From contig NW_006921534.1 in NCBI RefSeq assembly GCF_000340215.1, forward strand, positions 5,009,847-5,073,846: a stretch of 64,000 nt of DNA, written 5' to 3'. Origin of the DNA: Pseudocercospora fijiensis CIRAD86. Taxonomy: Eukaryota > Ascomycota > Dothideomycetes > Mycosphaerellales > Mycosphaerellaceae. The notes beneath the pieces are model-generated. The model did no database searches, was not told the origin of the DNA, and worked only from the letters and a program-made list of their open reading frames with translations. Shown in pieces: positions 55,294-64,000 of the stretch (positions are counted from its first letter, which is position 1; every line of letters starts with the position of its first letter). The position numbers and the translations under genes were made by a program.

Positions 55294-55299
55294 TTTTTT
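55294..55299 (+). terminator. Pol III T-run terminator of tRNA-Glu
   Basis: Six consecutive T, four bases after the discriminator. Confidence 0.8.
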
Positions 55300-55802
55300 G
55301 GGCCGGAAATCTTTTCCAGTTGCAGTTTTGCTTCCAGTACAACTTTGATAAAACTCCAATTCCCTGCACACCTAATAACGGACTTGAATACCTTTTTTTG
55401 TCGTTTGCAGCTGGAGGAGCGCAAAGCTCCCCTTTTTGAAGCATTGAGTTGTTGGCCAGCGCGCGAACCCCTTATCAGAAGACATATAATAGACTATCGG
55501 ACCATTGCTGAACAGCCTTAATTCACACTGCTTGTCACAGGCCGGTTGTGGTAGAGCTTGGCCCATATTTCTCTCGACTCCCGTACAATGCCGACTCTCT
55601 CACCACGCTGCATCTCAACAACAGCCGCAGCAAGTAAAACAGTGCTTCTGGCCTCGCTAGATAAAGGAGCGCCAGATTCGCAATGCATTGAAAGACGTGT
55701 GGGTGGACAGCTCTCTATTGCTTGTCATGCCTTTCCAATCTCAACCTTCTCTTCTACGTCGCTATTTTCCACCTCCAACCTTCGAATGCCGTAATCCAAT
55801 GC
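55300..55802. other. Intergenic
   Basis: Nothing recognised between the tRNA and the repeat mini-gene. Confidence 0.5.
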
Positions 55803-56027
55803 TTAGACAACTCCATCAATCCTTCCCCTCTTGAGCCTTGGATCCTGGCTCGGAATTTGTAGGCGTGGATCTTTTGTAGGGATCTGGAGGTTCTCGATCT
55901 TGGTCGGTATCTGAAGACGAGGGTCTTGCGTGGGTATTTGAAGCCGTGGAATCTTGGTTGGAATCTGCAAGATAGAGACGAGTCGTTGGCCATAGGCTTC
56001 TGCGTCTTCTGGGTTTACTTCTGGCAT
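55803..56027 (-). CDS. 74-residue protein with five 9-residue tandem repeats
   Basis: ATG 56027 in a CCAAAATGCC context; MPEVNPEDAEAYGQRLVSI leads to tandem units LQIPTKIPR, LQIPTQDPR, LQIPTKIEN, LQIPTKDPR, LQIPSQDPR and a tail LKRGRIDGVV. Each unit is 27 bp. The DNA copies differ mostly at few positions, so the protein repeats are kept in frame. No signal peptide, no known domain. Pyrimidine-rich leader and start context support expression, but the gene is small and unverified. Confidence 0.55.
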   Translation of the reverse strand: MPEVNPEDAEAYGQRLVSILQIPTKIPRLQIPTQDPRLQIPTKIENLQIPTKDPRLQIPSQDPRLKRGRIDGVV

Positions 56028-57543
56028 TTTGGAGGTTTCGGGCGTTGAAAGTCTTGATGGGTTTGCTGGACCTTGGAAGGTAAGAGCTGTGATCGTGTAG
56101 GAAGGGCCTGGAGATCAGTTTTGCTGAAGGAGCTGCTGGTTGCATCTGTAGTCAACACGCTGCATATATAAGGCTTTCTTTTGAAAGAGCTGGCGCAGAG
56201 ATGTCATCGAGAGGTGCACTTCCCTAATGCGAGCTGTACAGCGCCGATCATGACGCGTATTAGCTCGTCGACTGAACTCAATGTCAAAAGAGACCGATTT
56301 CACATGTCAACACCGAGAAAGCATGTGAGGTGTAAAGCATGGCGCGCGCTCGTCCATGTTTGTCGTCCTTGCCAGGGCAGGCGAGATGGTTTATTGTGCA
56401 AATCGCGTACTTTGACCTCGGGACTCCAGTTCAGAAATTGCTCTCACTCTCTCGTCTCCAGGGTCCTAGAAAATACCAGGCGTGTGCGCCATTTCTTCGG
56501 CGACAGCGTATTTCTCCATCGACGACCGCCCACAATCTGACGGTGGTCAGGAGGATATCGGATCTGATCGTGTCAGTCGAAGTCAAGTGTCGCTCACCTC
56601 TGCGGAGCCATGATGCTTCTCAGCGGTATCACCAGGTAAGTCAGTGCATGCGGAAGAGAAGATGTGTCTGGGAGAAAGTTGGTCAGAAAAGTTCCGTCTG
56701 CTTGGAAAAGAGCCACCCACAATCACGGCCACGGCGGAGTCTTGGCAGGACTGGTCCTCACCATCCTTCATCCCTTTTGCTCCCTTCTATTTTCCGGCAC
56801 AATTCCACGTAATCACAACGCTACATCATTGATACCCGGCACAGAGTCAGCAGTACCAGAACGGCAACCGACGACATCGAAATGACGGATGCAGGCAGCA
56901 AAGACATCCCCTACCCGCTCCACGATTCGAGCCGGAGGACGCTGTCTGCCCATCAACCTCAATAAGCATGGTGCTCAGGCCTTGTGCGAGACCTAGAGCC
57001 CGTCATGGCCATCAGATGTCACCCTTGACATCCACACGAAAGGAGACCGATATGCCAGGCCGATGTCTCCAATGTCAAAGCCTTGTGAAGGCTTACAGGG
57101 GGAGATGAAAGTGCGACTATGGCTACGAGAACTGCATCAGCCGGCCAACGCTACCCACCCACGAACGGACGCAGAGCACCATATCCCCTCGTTTGACTCT
57201 CACGGTGACTCAGAATCGCGTACTCCGTTTGCAATGTCAAGGAATGTCAAGCTTTCCTTTAGTCGCCACCATCTATCAGCAGCATTTATGGCAACATGAC
57301 TCTCAATGCCACCAGGAATCAGTAGCTTTGGGGCCACTGAAGTCGATGTCCGAGACATCCCGCGCGATCAAACCATTGGTGTTCAACGGTAGGTGCTCTG
57401 ACAGGCAGTTATAAGTTCTCGAGGAGGCGGCACTGCTTTCGTGAAGAATCTTGTTGGAGTTCAAATTGATCTTTCTCAACTTTGTTGATCCACACTCGCT
57501 TTCATAATAATCTAGGCACTGCTTTTGGACTTCCTAATCAGAC
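56028..57543. other. Intergenic, 1.5 kb
   Basis: The plus frame at 56339-56812 shows no family traits. CTTTCATAATAATCTA near 57500 lies in the promoter of the next gene. Confidence 0.45.
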
Positions 57544-58263
57544 ATGTGGACACTATCCTTCCAAGTCTTGCTGCTTTACGCTACCTTGTCCACAGGGCAC
57601 GGTCTTGCACCATATGGTAATTGGACCTTGAAAGGCTGGACTCACCGGACGACATTGCGCAGCTACGGCCAACATCAAAGTCCCACCACAACAGAAATCA
57701 GTACAAACTGCACTGACATCAGTCTCATCCACTACGGCACGCCAACACATTCGACCCGGATCATCAGTTCACTTGGCTACACCAAGAAGATAACACAGTA
57801 CGGCCCACTGTCAACAGGTCATCCGCCGAAGTCCTTCAACAAAACTCAAGCAATCCCTACACTAAGCACATCATATCGTCACAAGCCTAGCGGCTATCCG
57901 AGCTATCCAAGCCCTTACTCCAACGAGACTAGACCAAGTTCGTATTCAAACACCACGAATCCAACCAGAATACCTGGAACAAGATACCAAGACAGCCATC
58001 ATCATACCATTCCTTACTCCATCTCGCATTTCTCAGTCGAAACAACCAGCACTCCAACAGCAGCGCACTATTCAACGACGCTCCGCAACACGATTCCTGG
58101 CTATATCACCGATCATGCCGGTCCAAGTCACTACATGTCAAGTGCAATCAAAAGCTACGACCACCCAGCAATACCGACCTATTACGTGGCTCACACAACA
58201 TTGGTCACTACCATCAAGACCTACTATTCTCCAACTTCCGTCGGGCCAGCGAATTACGCCTAA
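57544..58263 (+). CDS. Secreted Tyr/Thr/Ser/Pro-rich protein, candidate wall protein or effector
   Basis: 239 residues, one exon. MWTLSFQVLLLYATLSTGHG is a signal peptide with likely cleavage after the small residues near 18-20. The mature part is low complexity, rich in Tyr, Thr, Ser, Pro and His (SYRHKPSGYPSYPSPYSNET, TRPSSYSNTTNPTRIP). It has few charged residues, several N-glycosylation sites (NWT, NCT, NKT, NET, NTT) and just one Cys after the signal. No GPI signal is visible at the C-terminus. Composition suits an O-glycosylated wall or secreted protein. No family recognised. Confidence 0.65.
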   Translation: MWTLSFQVLLLYATLSTGHGLAPYGNWTLKGWTHRTTLRSYGQHQSPTTTEISTNCTDISLIHYGTPTHSTRIISSLGYTKKITQYGPLSTGHPPKSFNKTQAIPTLSTSYRHKPSGYPSYPSPYSNETRPSSYSNTTNPTRIPGTRYQDSHHHTIPYSISHFSVETTSTPTAAHYSTTLRNTIPGYITDHAGPSHYMSSAIKSYDHPAIPTYYVAHTTLVTTIKTYYSPTSVGPANYA

Positions 58264-58930
58264 ACTCAAGCCAGGCCCAAGCACTATCTCGCATAAAGAG
58301 GCACCACTCAACATGAAAAATGGATATCAGTAATATACAAGGAAGAAGTTCATCAATGTACGATAGCAGAGCAGAACCATAATCCATCTCACTCGTTTCC
58401 CTGACTACATCCCCGATCCACTTCTCCTTATCCTCCAAAAACAACTCCCCACACGGCTTCCTCCTCTCACCAATCGTATTCCCAAAAACCAAAGCCATGA
58501 ATCCTTTCACGGCGGAAGTAGTCAAATGTACTGTAGCGGACTTCCTTATCGACGCCGCATCAGCCAGACAGTATCCCAATGCTTCTCTTCGTCACAGCGA
58601 CTTAAACACTCACCCACACTACCAATACCTCAACTCATTCCCAGTCTTGGTGTTCGAATCTCCATAAGATTTTGAAAGCCCCTGGCACTTATGGGGATTC
58701 TAAAAGTTGCGTCTGGGAGTGAACCGATGATCGTACATAAACGCTGAATCAGAACGATTCTTGCAATCCTGACAATGACAAGAGCAAGCAAAATGGGGCG
58801 AAATTCGACATGGCAAGAGAGGGAGATCTAATCCGACAGGATCGTAATGCACGATCCAAGCAAGTCTCTTGATTGATAGCTCGGTCACATTACTTCAACC
58901 TCCCGAACTGGAGGTCCAAGGTCTATCTTC
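58264..58930. other. Intergenic, convergent flanks
   Basis: Minus frames at 58214-58579 and 58700-58888 are unsupported; the second contains CSCHCQDCKN, a lone Cys/His cluster without known domain. Confidence 0.4.
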
Positions 58931-61457
58931 CTAAGCTAGTCTGCCTCTTCCGCCTCTGGCACCTCCTCGGCCACCTCTTCCTTTAGGTCTGCAATCGCGA
59001 CAGTACCATTTATCTGCTTCTTCGGGTGCTTCTTTAAGCTCTGTGCATCCCAAATGGAACCATTCTCGCGGACAATTATCGTTATCACAGGCCACCATTT
59101 CGCCATAGCTTCCTCTATTACAGTAGCAGTATTTCGGCTCATCGGGGTCGTCTGGATCGTGCTCGGATTCATCTTCGTCATCGTCATGGATGAGTGGCGG
59201 AGTGTTCTCTTTGGGGGAAGCTGCATTGCCTCGTTGCGAGCTTCTGGTATTTTGTCGCGTTGCTGTCGGTGGTGAGGCCGGAGGCGAGCTGTCTCTGCTG
59301 ACCGGTGCAGGTGATGTGCGTAGTGTGGTCGAGTTGACAGTATTCCTGCATGACTGTTAGCATGATCTTGACAGTAGATTGTGAAGCATTAGCATACCTT
59401 CTGCTGACCGGCCGTCTTGCACTTGCGCGCCTGGCTTCGCGCTGGTCCTCGTCGCCCGCGTCCTGATCATCACCTTCGTTGTCTTCTTTCTCATCGTCAT
59501 CGGAATCCATATCTTCATCCATGGTGTTTCGATCCAGGTTCGGACTTTTATTGAAGGGCGCCAGCTGCTTCACCAAATGACTATTGCTCGCATTCCGCTT
59601 ATGCATGCCCTTGCGGATGGCGCTGCCTTGCTGTGGTTCGCTCGAGCTATCATCTCGATCTCCAGGCTTACTCCTCGTGCTCCTCGATCTCGCCATAGCC
59701 TCTCCACCAAGCGCGGTCGAAGTCGGAAAGCTCTCAGCTCTCGGCGTACTGACTTTGCTATTCCTCCCGCTGTTCTTACGGCTGTTGCTACCAGATCGCG
59801 AGTTCACCGGTCGGTCCTTCTCATTACCGCTTGCATATCGCATTTCGGTATCCTCACGCTTTAGCTTCTCACTATGCTGTCGCGAAAGCTCAGTCGGTTC
59901 CTCTCGAATGATTTGTTCGTGCTCTTCTGTGGTCTCTTGAACCTTCTTCCTTCCATTCATTTTCGGCGCAGCCTTGTCGCCAGCTGCCAAAGACGGTCGA
60001 CTGTCGTTCTCGTCTTCATCTCGCAAGCGTTCGTGGCGAAGGTTCGTGGCGGAGGAGTTTTGTCGCATTCGGGAGCTCGAAGGTCGAACGTCAAGCGACG
60101 CAGCAGCCGTTGCAGGACTGAAGGAAGCGGCCAGGGGGCTGCTTGCCAGCATAGGACTATTTTGCGCGGAAGCTGGCATCTTTCTTTTAGGTCCTGTAGG
60201 GCCCGGCTTAGCTTTGGTGGCTTTCGCCTTGGCCGCAGGTTCTGCTGTAGGTGTGCTTCTAGGCGTGTCTCTTCCTTTCGCGCCTTTGCCTGGTGCGGAG
60301 ACTGTGCGCTCCATACCTGGCGCCGCAAGACCTTTTTCGGCAGGCTTCTTCCTCTTGGTTACAGGCTCGCCATTGGTAGAAATACCCAAACCAGCTGGTC
60401 CTCCACCTGCAGCTGCTTTGCCTTTGCCAACTTTGGCCACTTTTCGCGGCTTATCGTCGAAGTCTGAGTCTCCAGCATGTTCAGTTCGCTTTCCTCCTCT
60501 TTTCTCGCGTGTAGCCTCCTTGCCTGCATTTGTCCTGACATTTGCAATCTCTTGTTCGTGGAGCAAATTACCGGCCACCGCGAGACTATTCATGGCAGCC
60601 ACATCTCTCTGCCTGTTGGCGCTGCTGGCAACGGCTTTGGTTTTCTGCCGGTTGTCAAAGTATGCCCAATGGGTCATGCTGCCCAGTCGCGCCTCTTCGC
60701 TAATCTCAACTTCCAGCTGCGGCATGACCGAGTCCAGTCGCATTTGCTGCAGCTTCAAGACGCGATTTGCTTCGGACAGCACTACGATCTTTTCGTCAAG
60801 ATTCGCGAGCAGTCCACTGGTCACAGCTCGCAGCTCGTAGCACTTCAGACGCTTTTGGCGATCTCCTTCGCTTTCTGCATGCTGCTCGCCATCAACAGAT
60901 CCGCTGATAGAGGGATGCGCACTGTATCTGTCAGCCTGACCATTGATCAGACTGACATTGGCACTACCGGACGTGCTGTTGTTGGCAGTCAAGCTGAGCA
61001 GGCCTTGCGTAGAAGCATTTTGTGCAGTAGATGTGGTGGTCTCTTTGAGTCTCGGCACCGGCATGTCCATGATCTGATCGATTATCTGCCCTATCTGCTC
61101 TGTAGGTCCATGAATCTTGGCCTCAACCTCTTTCATCAATGTGAACTGCTTTTGCACCTCCTTCGGCAGGGCGGTGATGGCGTCGGTGAAGAAGGTTATG
61201 CCTGGGTAGAAGGCATCAGGCTGTTGAGGTCCAGCATTGTCCGCGTTCGCATCGTGGTCGCCAATGGCAGCTGGATTGCCAAAGGGGCGGGCGTAGTAGT
61301 TGGCGGGTCTGGTGGTGTTGGCCCTCACCGCGCGCCCACTAGCGGTAGTGCGAGGTTGTCGCGAAATGCCATTACTGCCATTTGGGGGGTATGGAGTATT
61401 CGCATCGTTGATAGCCGTCGTCGCCGACGTCTTACGCACGCTCGAATAGAAGGGCAT
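58931..61457 (-). CDS. ING-family PHD finger protein (Pho23/Yng type)
   Basis: Reader subunit of histone acetyltransferase or deacetylase complexes (NuA4, NuA3, Rpd3L in yeast). Exon 1 is 59398-61457, exon 2 is 58931-59345, with a 52-nt intron (GTATGC...ATGCAG); 824 residues. The ING helical domain is near residues 85-260 (FTDAITALPKEVQKQFTLMK, EVEAKIHGPTEQIG; LRAVTSGLLANLDEKIVVLS). A long Ser/Lys/Ala-rich disordered centre with nuclear signals follows. The PHD finger in exon 2 reads KYCYCNRGSYGEMVACDNDN, CPREWFHLGCTELKEAP and KWYCRDCRP, the H3K4me3-reading type. It ends in an Arg/Gly tail (GRGGRGGARGGRGR). Large size fits filamentous-fungal orthologues; which yeast paralogue it matches is open. 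Confidence 0.92.
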
Positions 61458-61941
61458 GGTAGTGTAAGGAGACGTGGTGGAAGGCGAGCAGTGTGAAAGA
61501 GGCGCACGACGCGCTACTCGACTCGGCGGCGGCGAGGATGTGCGAAAATGGGCTGGCTAAGAGGATCGTCGCATGGTGTGGTGCTTGCATGTGATTCTGC
61601 CAGGTGAATGGTGAATGCAATCCTCACTTCATGGTAGGCGTGGCATAGCAATTTGCAGTAGAGAGATTGTGGGAGTAGATTGAGAGCTGCGCATCTCGAC
61701 AGTCCAACCTCCACCTCAGCAGCACAAGCCGATCGTCGGTCGGCGCTGCTACCGAACGTCATAATCCTGGTCCGAATCACGTGTCTAGTTCCAGCGACGC
61801 GCCTGCTCGCGTCAGATCGCGAACTCACTTTCGAAGCTAGAAACACATCAACCCCCAAAAGCTCCATCGCCTTGTTCATACCTCGACATTGGACCATATC
61901 GCACAGAAGACATTCACCATACCACCGACGCTGCATGCATC
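61458..61941. promoter_or_regulatory. Divergent promoter ING protein / HAT1
   Basis: 484 bp separate the starts of two histone-acetylation genes. No TATA box is obvious. Confidence 0.5.
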
Positions 61942-63528
61942 ATGGACGACGCGATGGACGACAACGACGAGCTCGCTCAGCAGATCGAGGAACAAGTAAA
62001 CGAGTGGTCCAGCAATAGCAATGAGTGCTTCAATATTGCTCTGGTGCGCGGCGATGGCCACAAGATCGCGACATTCCAGCCGGAATTCACATATGCCATG
62101 TTTGGCGACGAAGAAGCCATATTCGGCTACCAAGACCTAGACATCAATCTCTACTTCCGCGCACACGACCTAAAGCCGAAGCTCGACATTAGCTATGGCA
62201 GAATCTTTCCTGCCCAAGGCGATGTGCAGCCCACAAATATCAAAGAAGCCCTGGCAGACTTCTTACCCGCAACAGCATTTGAAGATCAAACGCTCGAGGA
62301 CGAGGCAAGCTTTCAACCACCAGGCGAGAAGATCCGCCAATATAGGCGAGATGGCAAGAGCTACGAGATCTGGTGCGCAAGTCTGGCCGATGAGGCCGCG
62401 AGACGGCTGCTAGAAAACATGCAGATACTGGTACCCATGTACATCGACGGTGGCAGCCTGCTAGAACTCGACCAGGGCTGGTCGGCCAATCGCTGGAAGA
62501 TCTTTCTCGTCTACGAAGTAGACCGCTCTGCCACCGCATCTATCTCGCCCTACACACTCGCAGGCTACGGCACTTCATATCGAAATTTCACCTTCCCTGA
62601 ACGCCAGCTCAAGTCGGTCTCATGGGATGTCTTCTCGCCGTCCTCACAATCGATTGAAGAGTTCTTACCATCGCCAGACTCTCCAGCAAACAAGCTCTCA
62701 CAAGCACCAGACTTCTCATCGCCTCTCGAACTACCAGCGCGAGAAAGGCTGTCGCAATTTCTGGTGCTACCACCTTGGCACGGTTCAGGGCATGGACAAG
62801 AGCTGTATAATGCCATGTTTCGGCACCTCACATCCGCAGAGAATGTGCGTGAGTTCACAGTAGAAGATCCAAACGAGAAGTTCGACGATCTGCGAGATCT
62901 CTGCGATCTTCTCCATCTGCGAGCGACCTGTTCCGAGTTCAGAGACCTGCGCATCAACACCGATATCCCAGCCGACCGTCTCGACCTCAACCAAAACATC
63001 CCGACCGAGTTGATAGTTCCGCTTGAAGTGCGAAAGGCAATCATGCGGCAAACAAAGATAATGCCGCGCCAATTCGATCGCCTCGTCGAGATGCACACCC
63101 TTTCTTCGATACCTCTAAGACACCGTTCGCGAAACAGAATAACCAAGAAAGCAAAAGCTAGCGATGAGAACGATCGCGCATATTACTTCTGGAGGCTATA
63201 CGCAAAACAGCGACTGTACATCTTCAACCGGGATCAGCTCGCCCAAGTCGAGCATGAAGACCGGGTTGAGAAGTTGGAGTCAGCATTGGACAGTGTGCTA
63301 GAACAATACACTGTCACTCTGGAAAAGGTGGAAGCCAAGGAAAAGGCCATAGCAAGTGGTGAAATCGAGAGTGCCGATACCTCGTTCAGCTCATCAGTTG
63401 CTAAGCGCAAACGACGTGTGGTTCAGGACGACGACGATGAAGACGAAGAAGCCGGCGCAGAAGACGGCGAGACTACACCAGCGACGGAGACAGAGACGAA
63501 TGGACACAAAAAGGCTAGGGTGGAGTAG
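61942..63528 (+). CDS. HAT1: Histone acetyltransferase type B catalytic subunit Hat1
   Basis: Acetylates newly made histone H4 at Lys5 and Lys12 together with the WD40 subunit Hat2. One exon, 528 residues. The Hat1 N-domain includes ECFNIALVRGDG and FQPEFTYAMFGDEEAIFGYQ then DLDINLYFRAHDLKP. The acetyl-CoA site is QFLVLPPWHGSGHGQELYNA (QxxxGxG). FTVEDPNEKFDDLRDLCDL is diagnostic of Hat1. The C-terminus has FDRLVEMHTLSSIPLRHRSR, a coiled region, then an acidic and Lys/Arg tail (KRKRRVVQDDDDEDEE) likely acting as nuclear signal. Confidence 0.95.
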   Translation: MDDAMDDNDELAQQIEEQVNEWSSNSNECFNIALVRGDGHKIATFQPEFTYAMFGDEEAIFGYQDLDINLYFRAHDLKPKLDISYGRIFPAQGDVQPTNIKEALADFLPATAFEDQTLEDEASFQPPGEKIRQYRRDGKSYEIWCASLADEAARRLLENMQILVPMYIDGGSLLELDQGWSANRWKIFLVYEVDRSATASISPYTLAGYGTSYRNFTFPERQLKSVSWDVFSPSSQSIEEFLPSPDSPANKLSQAPDFSSPLELPARERLSQFLVLPPWHGSGHGQELYNAMFRHLTSAENVREFTVEDPNEKFDDLRDLCDLLHLRATCSEFRDLRINTDIPADRLDLNQNIPTELIVPLEVRKAIMRQTKIMPRQFDRLVEMHTLSSIPLRHRSRNRITKKAKASDENDRAYYFWRLYAKQRLYIFNRDQLAQVEHEDRVEKLESALDSVLEQYTVTLEKVEAKEKAIASGEIESADTSFSSSVAKRKRRVVQDDDDEDEEAGAEDGETTPATETETNGHKKARVE

Positions 63529-64000
63529 TAACAACGTATGTACATCACCAAATCCAGGAGCCGAGGACCCTGCAGCGCAGAGGCTTCCGAAGTTCCGGAT
63601 CTGGAAATTTCGGATGATGGATCCCAGCACGATCACTCCAACCATGAACTTCCCAGCATACGATTAATTTGCCATCATAGATACTGAATCAAGTATTCTT
63701 GACTCACAATTTGGGTAAGAGCATATGGTAGATGAAGCGCTCGATGCATAGCACTCTGCCTGGTGCGGCGAAAAGGACGATGATGGCATTACAGGGTTTC
63801 GGGATCGAAAGTCTAAAGATGCAAGCACCTTACTGTACTGCGCTACTGCACAGGGCTGGCCGGTCATGAAGCGCGAGGAGACACCGTCAGACACGGAGTA
63901 CCGAGAAATTAAAATATTGCCTCTTCGCTCCCTCGGGGCGTCGCAAAAGCCATGCTTGACCTCTGGGTTGTCTTGCGTGATACCCTTAGACCTAATGGAT
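63529..64000. other. 3' flank of HAT1, no gene recognised
   Basis: Short frames only on both strands to the right edge. Confidence 0.5.

Noticed and set aside
59974..61496. Long plus-strand frames of 288 and 339 codons
   Set aside because: Antisense to the ING-family gene and of skewed Ser/Arg/Leu composition.
1..64000. CRISPR arrays, insertion sequences, operons or a secondary-metabolite cluster
   Set aside because: None seen; the window is eukaryotic nuclear DNA and the ligase, SDR relic and dioxygenase lack any core synthase.

Overview
The window is nuclear DNA of a filamentous ascomycete, most likely a dothideomycete of the Mycosphaerella type. This placement is an inference from gene content, dense gene packing on both strands, many introns of about 40-65 nt with GTRNGT donors and CTRAC-like branch points, and family members typical of such fungi. 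No bacterial, plastid or viral block is seen. Most protein-coding calls were rebuilt by joining open frames across GT-AG introns and checking phase.

Layout. 1-172: 5' part of TIM13. 1844-2972: broken secreted EGF plus beta-propeller gene with three TAG stops. 3974-4504: IGO1/endosulfine. 5759-7146: divergent Hsp70-like gene. 8613-9388: STF2-like gene whose start codon is split by an intron. 9733-10744: SDR oxidoreductase, divergent from mitochondrial FMT1 (11233-12424). 12782-14237: 2EXR-type gene with a frameshift. 15370-17079 and 18276-20091: an amino acid permease and a DAL5-type MFS carrier. 22601-23775: RAE1. 25119-25939 and 26205-26805: NDUFS7 and TRAPPC2L/Tca17, head to head. 27663-28016: small tail-anchored protein. 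29598-31358: Q/P-rich protein with a 138-bp minisatellite just upstream. 34379-35649: LST8. 38171-40262: RUD3 golgin. 41362-42464: unknown. 43067-45398: GH127. 45434-47041 and 47342-47935: a divergent conserved pair of unknown function. 48407-49603: RBR ubiquitin ligase. 50185-50634: small mitochondrial-type membrane protein. 51337-53100: acyl-CoA ligase, followed by an SDR remnant. 53754-54987: 2OG-Fe(II) dioxygenase. 55144-55290: tRNA-Glu. 55803-56027: 27-bp-repeat mini-gene. 57544-58263: secreted Tyr/Thr/Pro-rich protein. 58931-61457 and 61942-63528: ING-family PHD protein and HAT1, head to head.

The genes are mainly housekeeping: TORC (LST8), PP2A control (IGO1), mitochondrial import, initiation and complex I (TIM13, FMT1, NDUFS7), mRNA export (RAE1), Golgi traffic (RUD3, Tca17) and chromatin acetylation (ING, HAT1). 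Interspersed are transporters, enzymes, decayed genes and tandem repeats. They do not form a biosynthetic cluster.

The most striking object is the tRNA-Glu(CTC) gene at 55144-55290. Every stem is perfect and it has a normal 20-nt anticodon-loop intron. Its T-loop, and so its Pol III B box, is split by a 55-nt insert with spliceosomal intron signals (GTAAGT, CTAAC, TAG).
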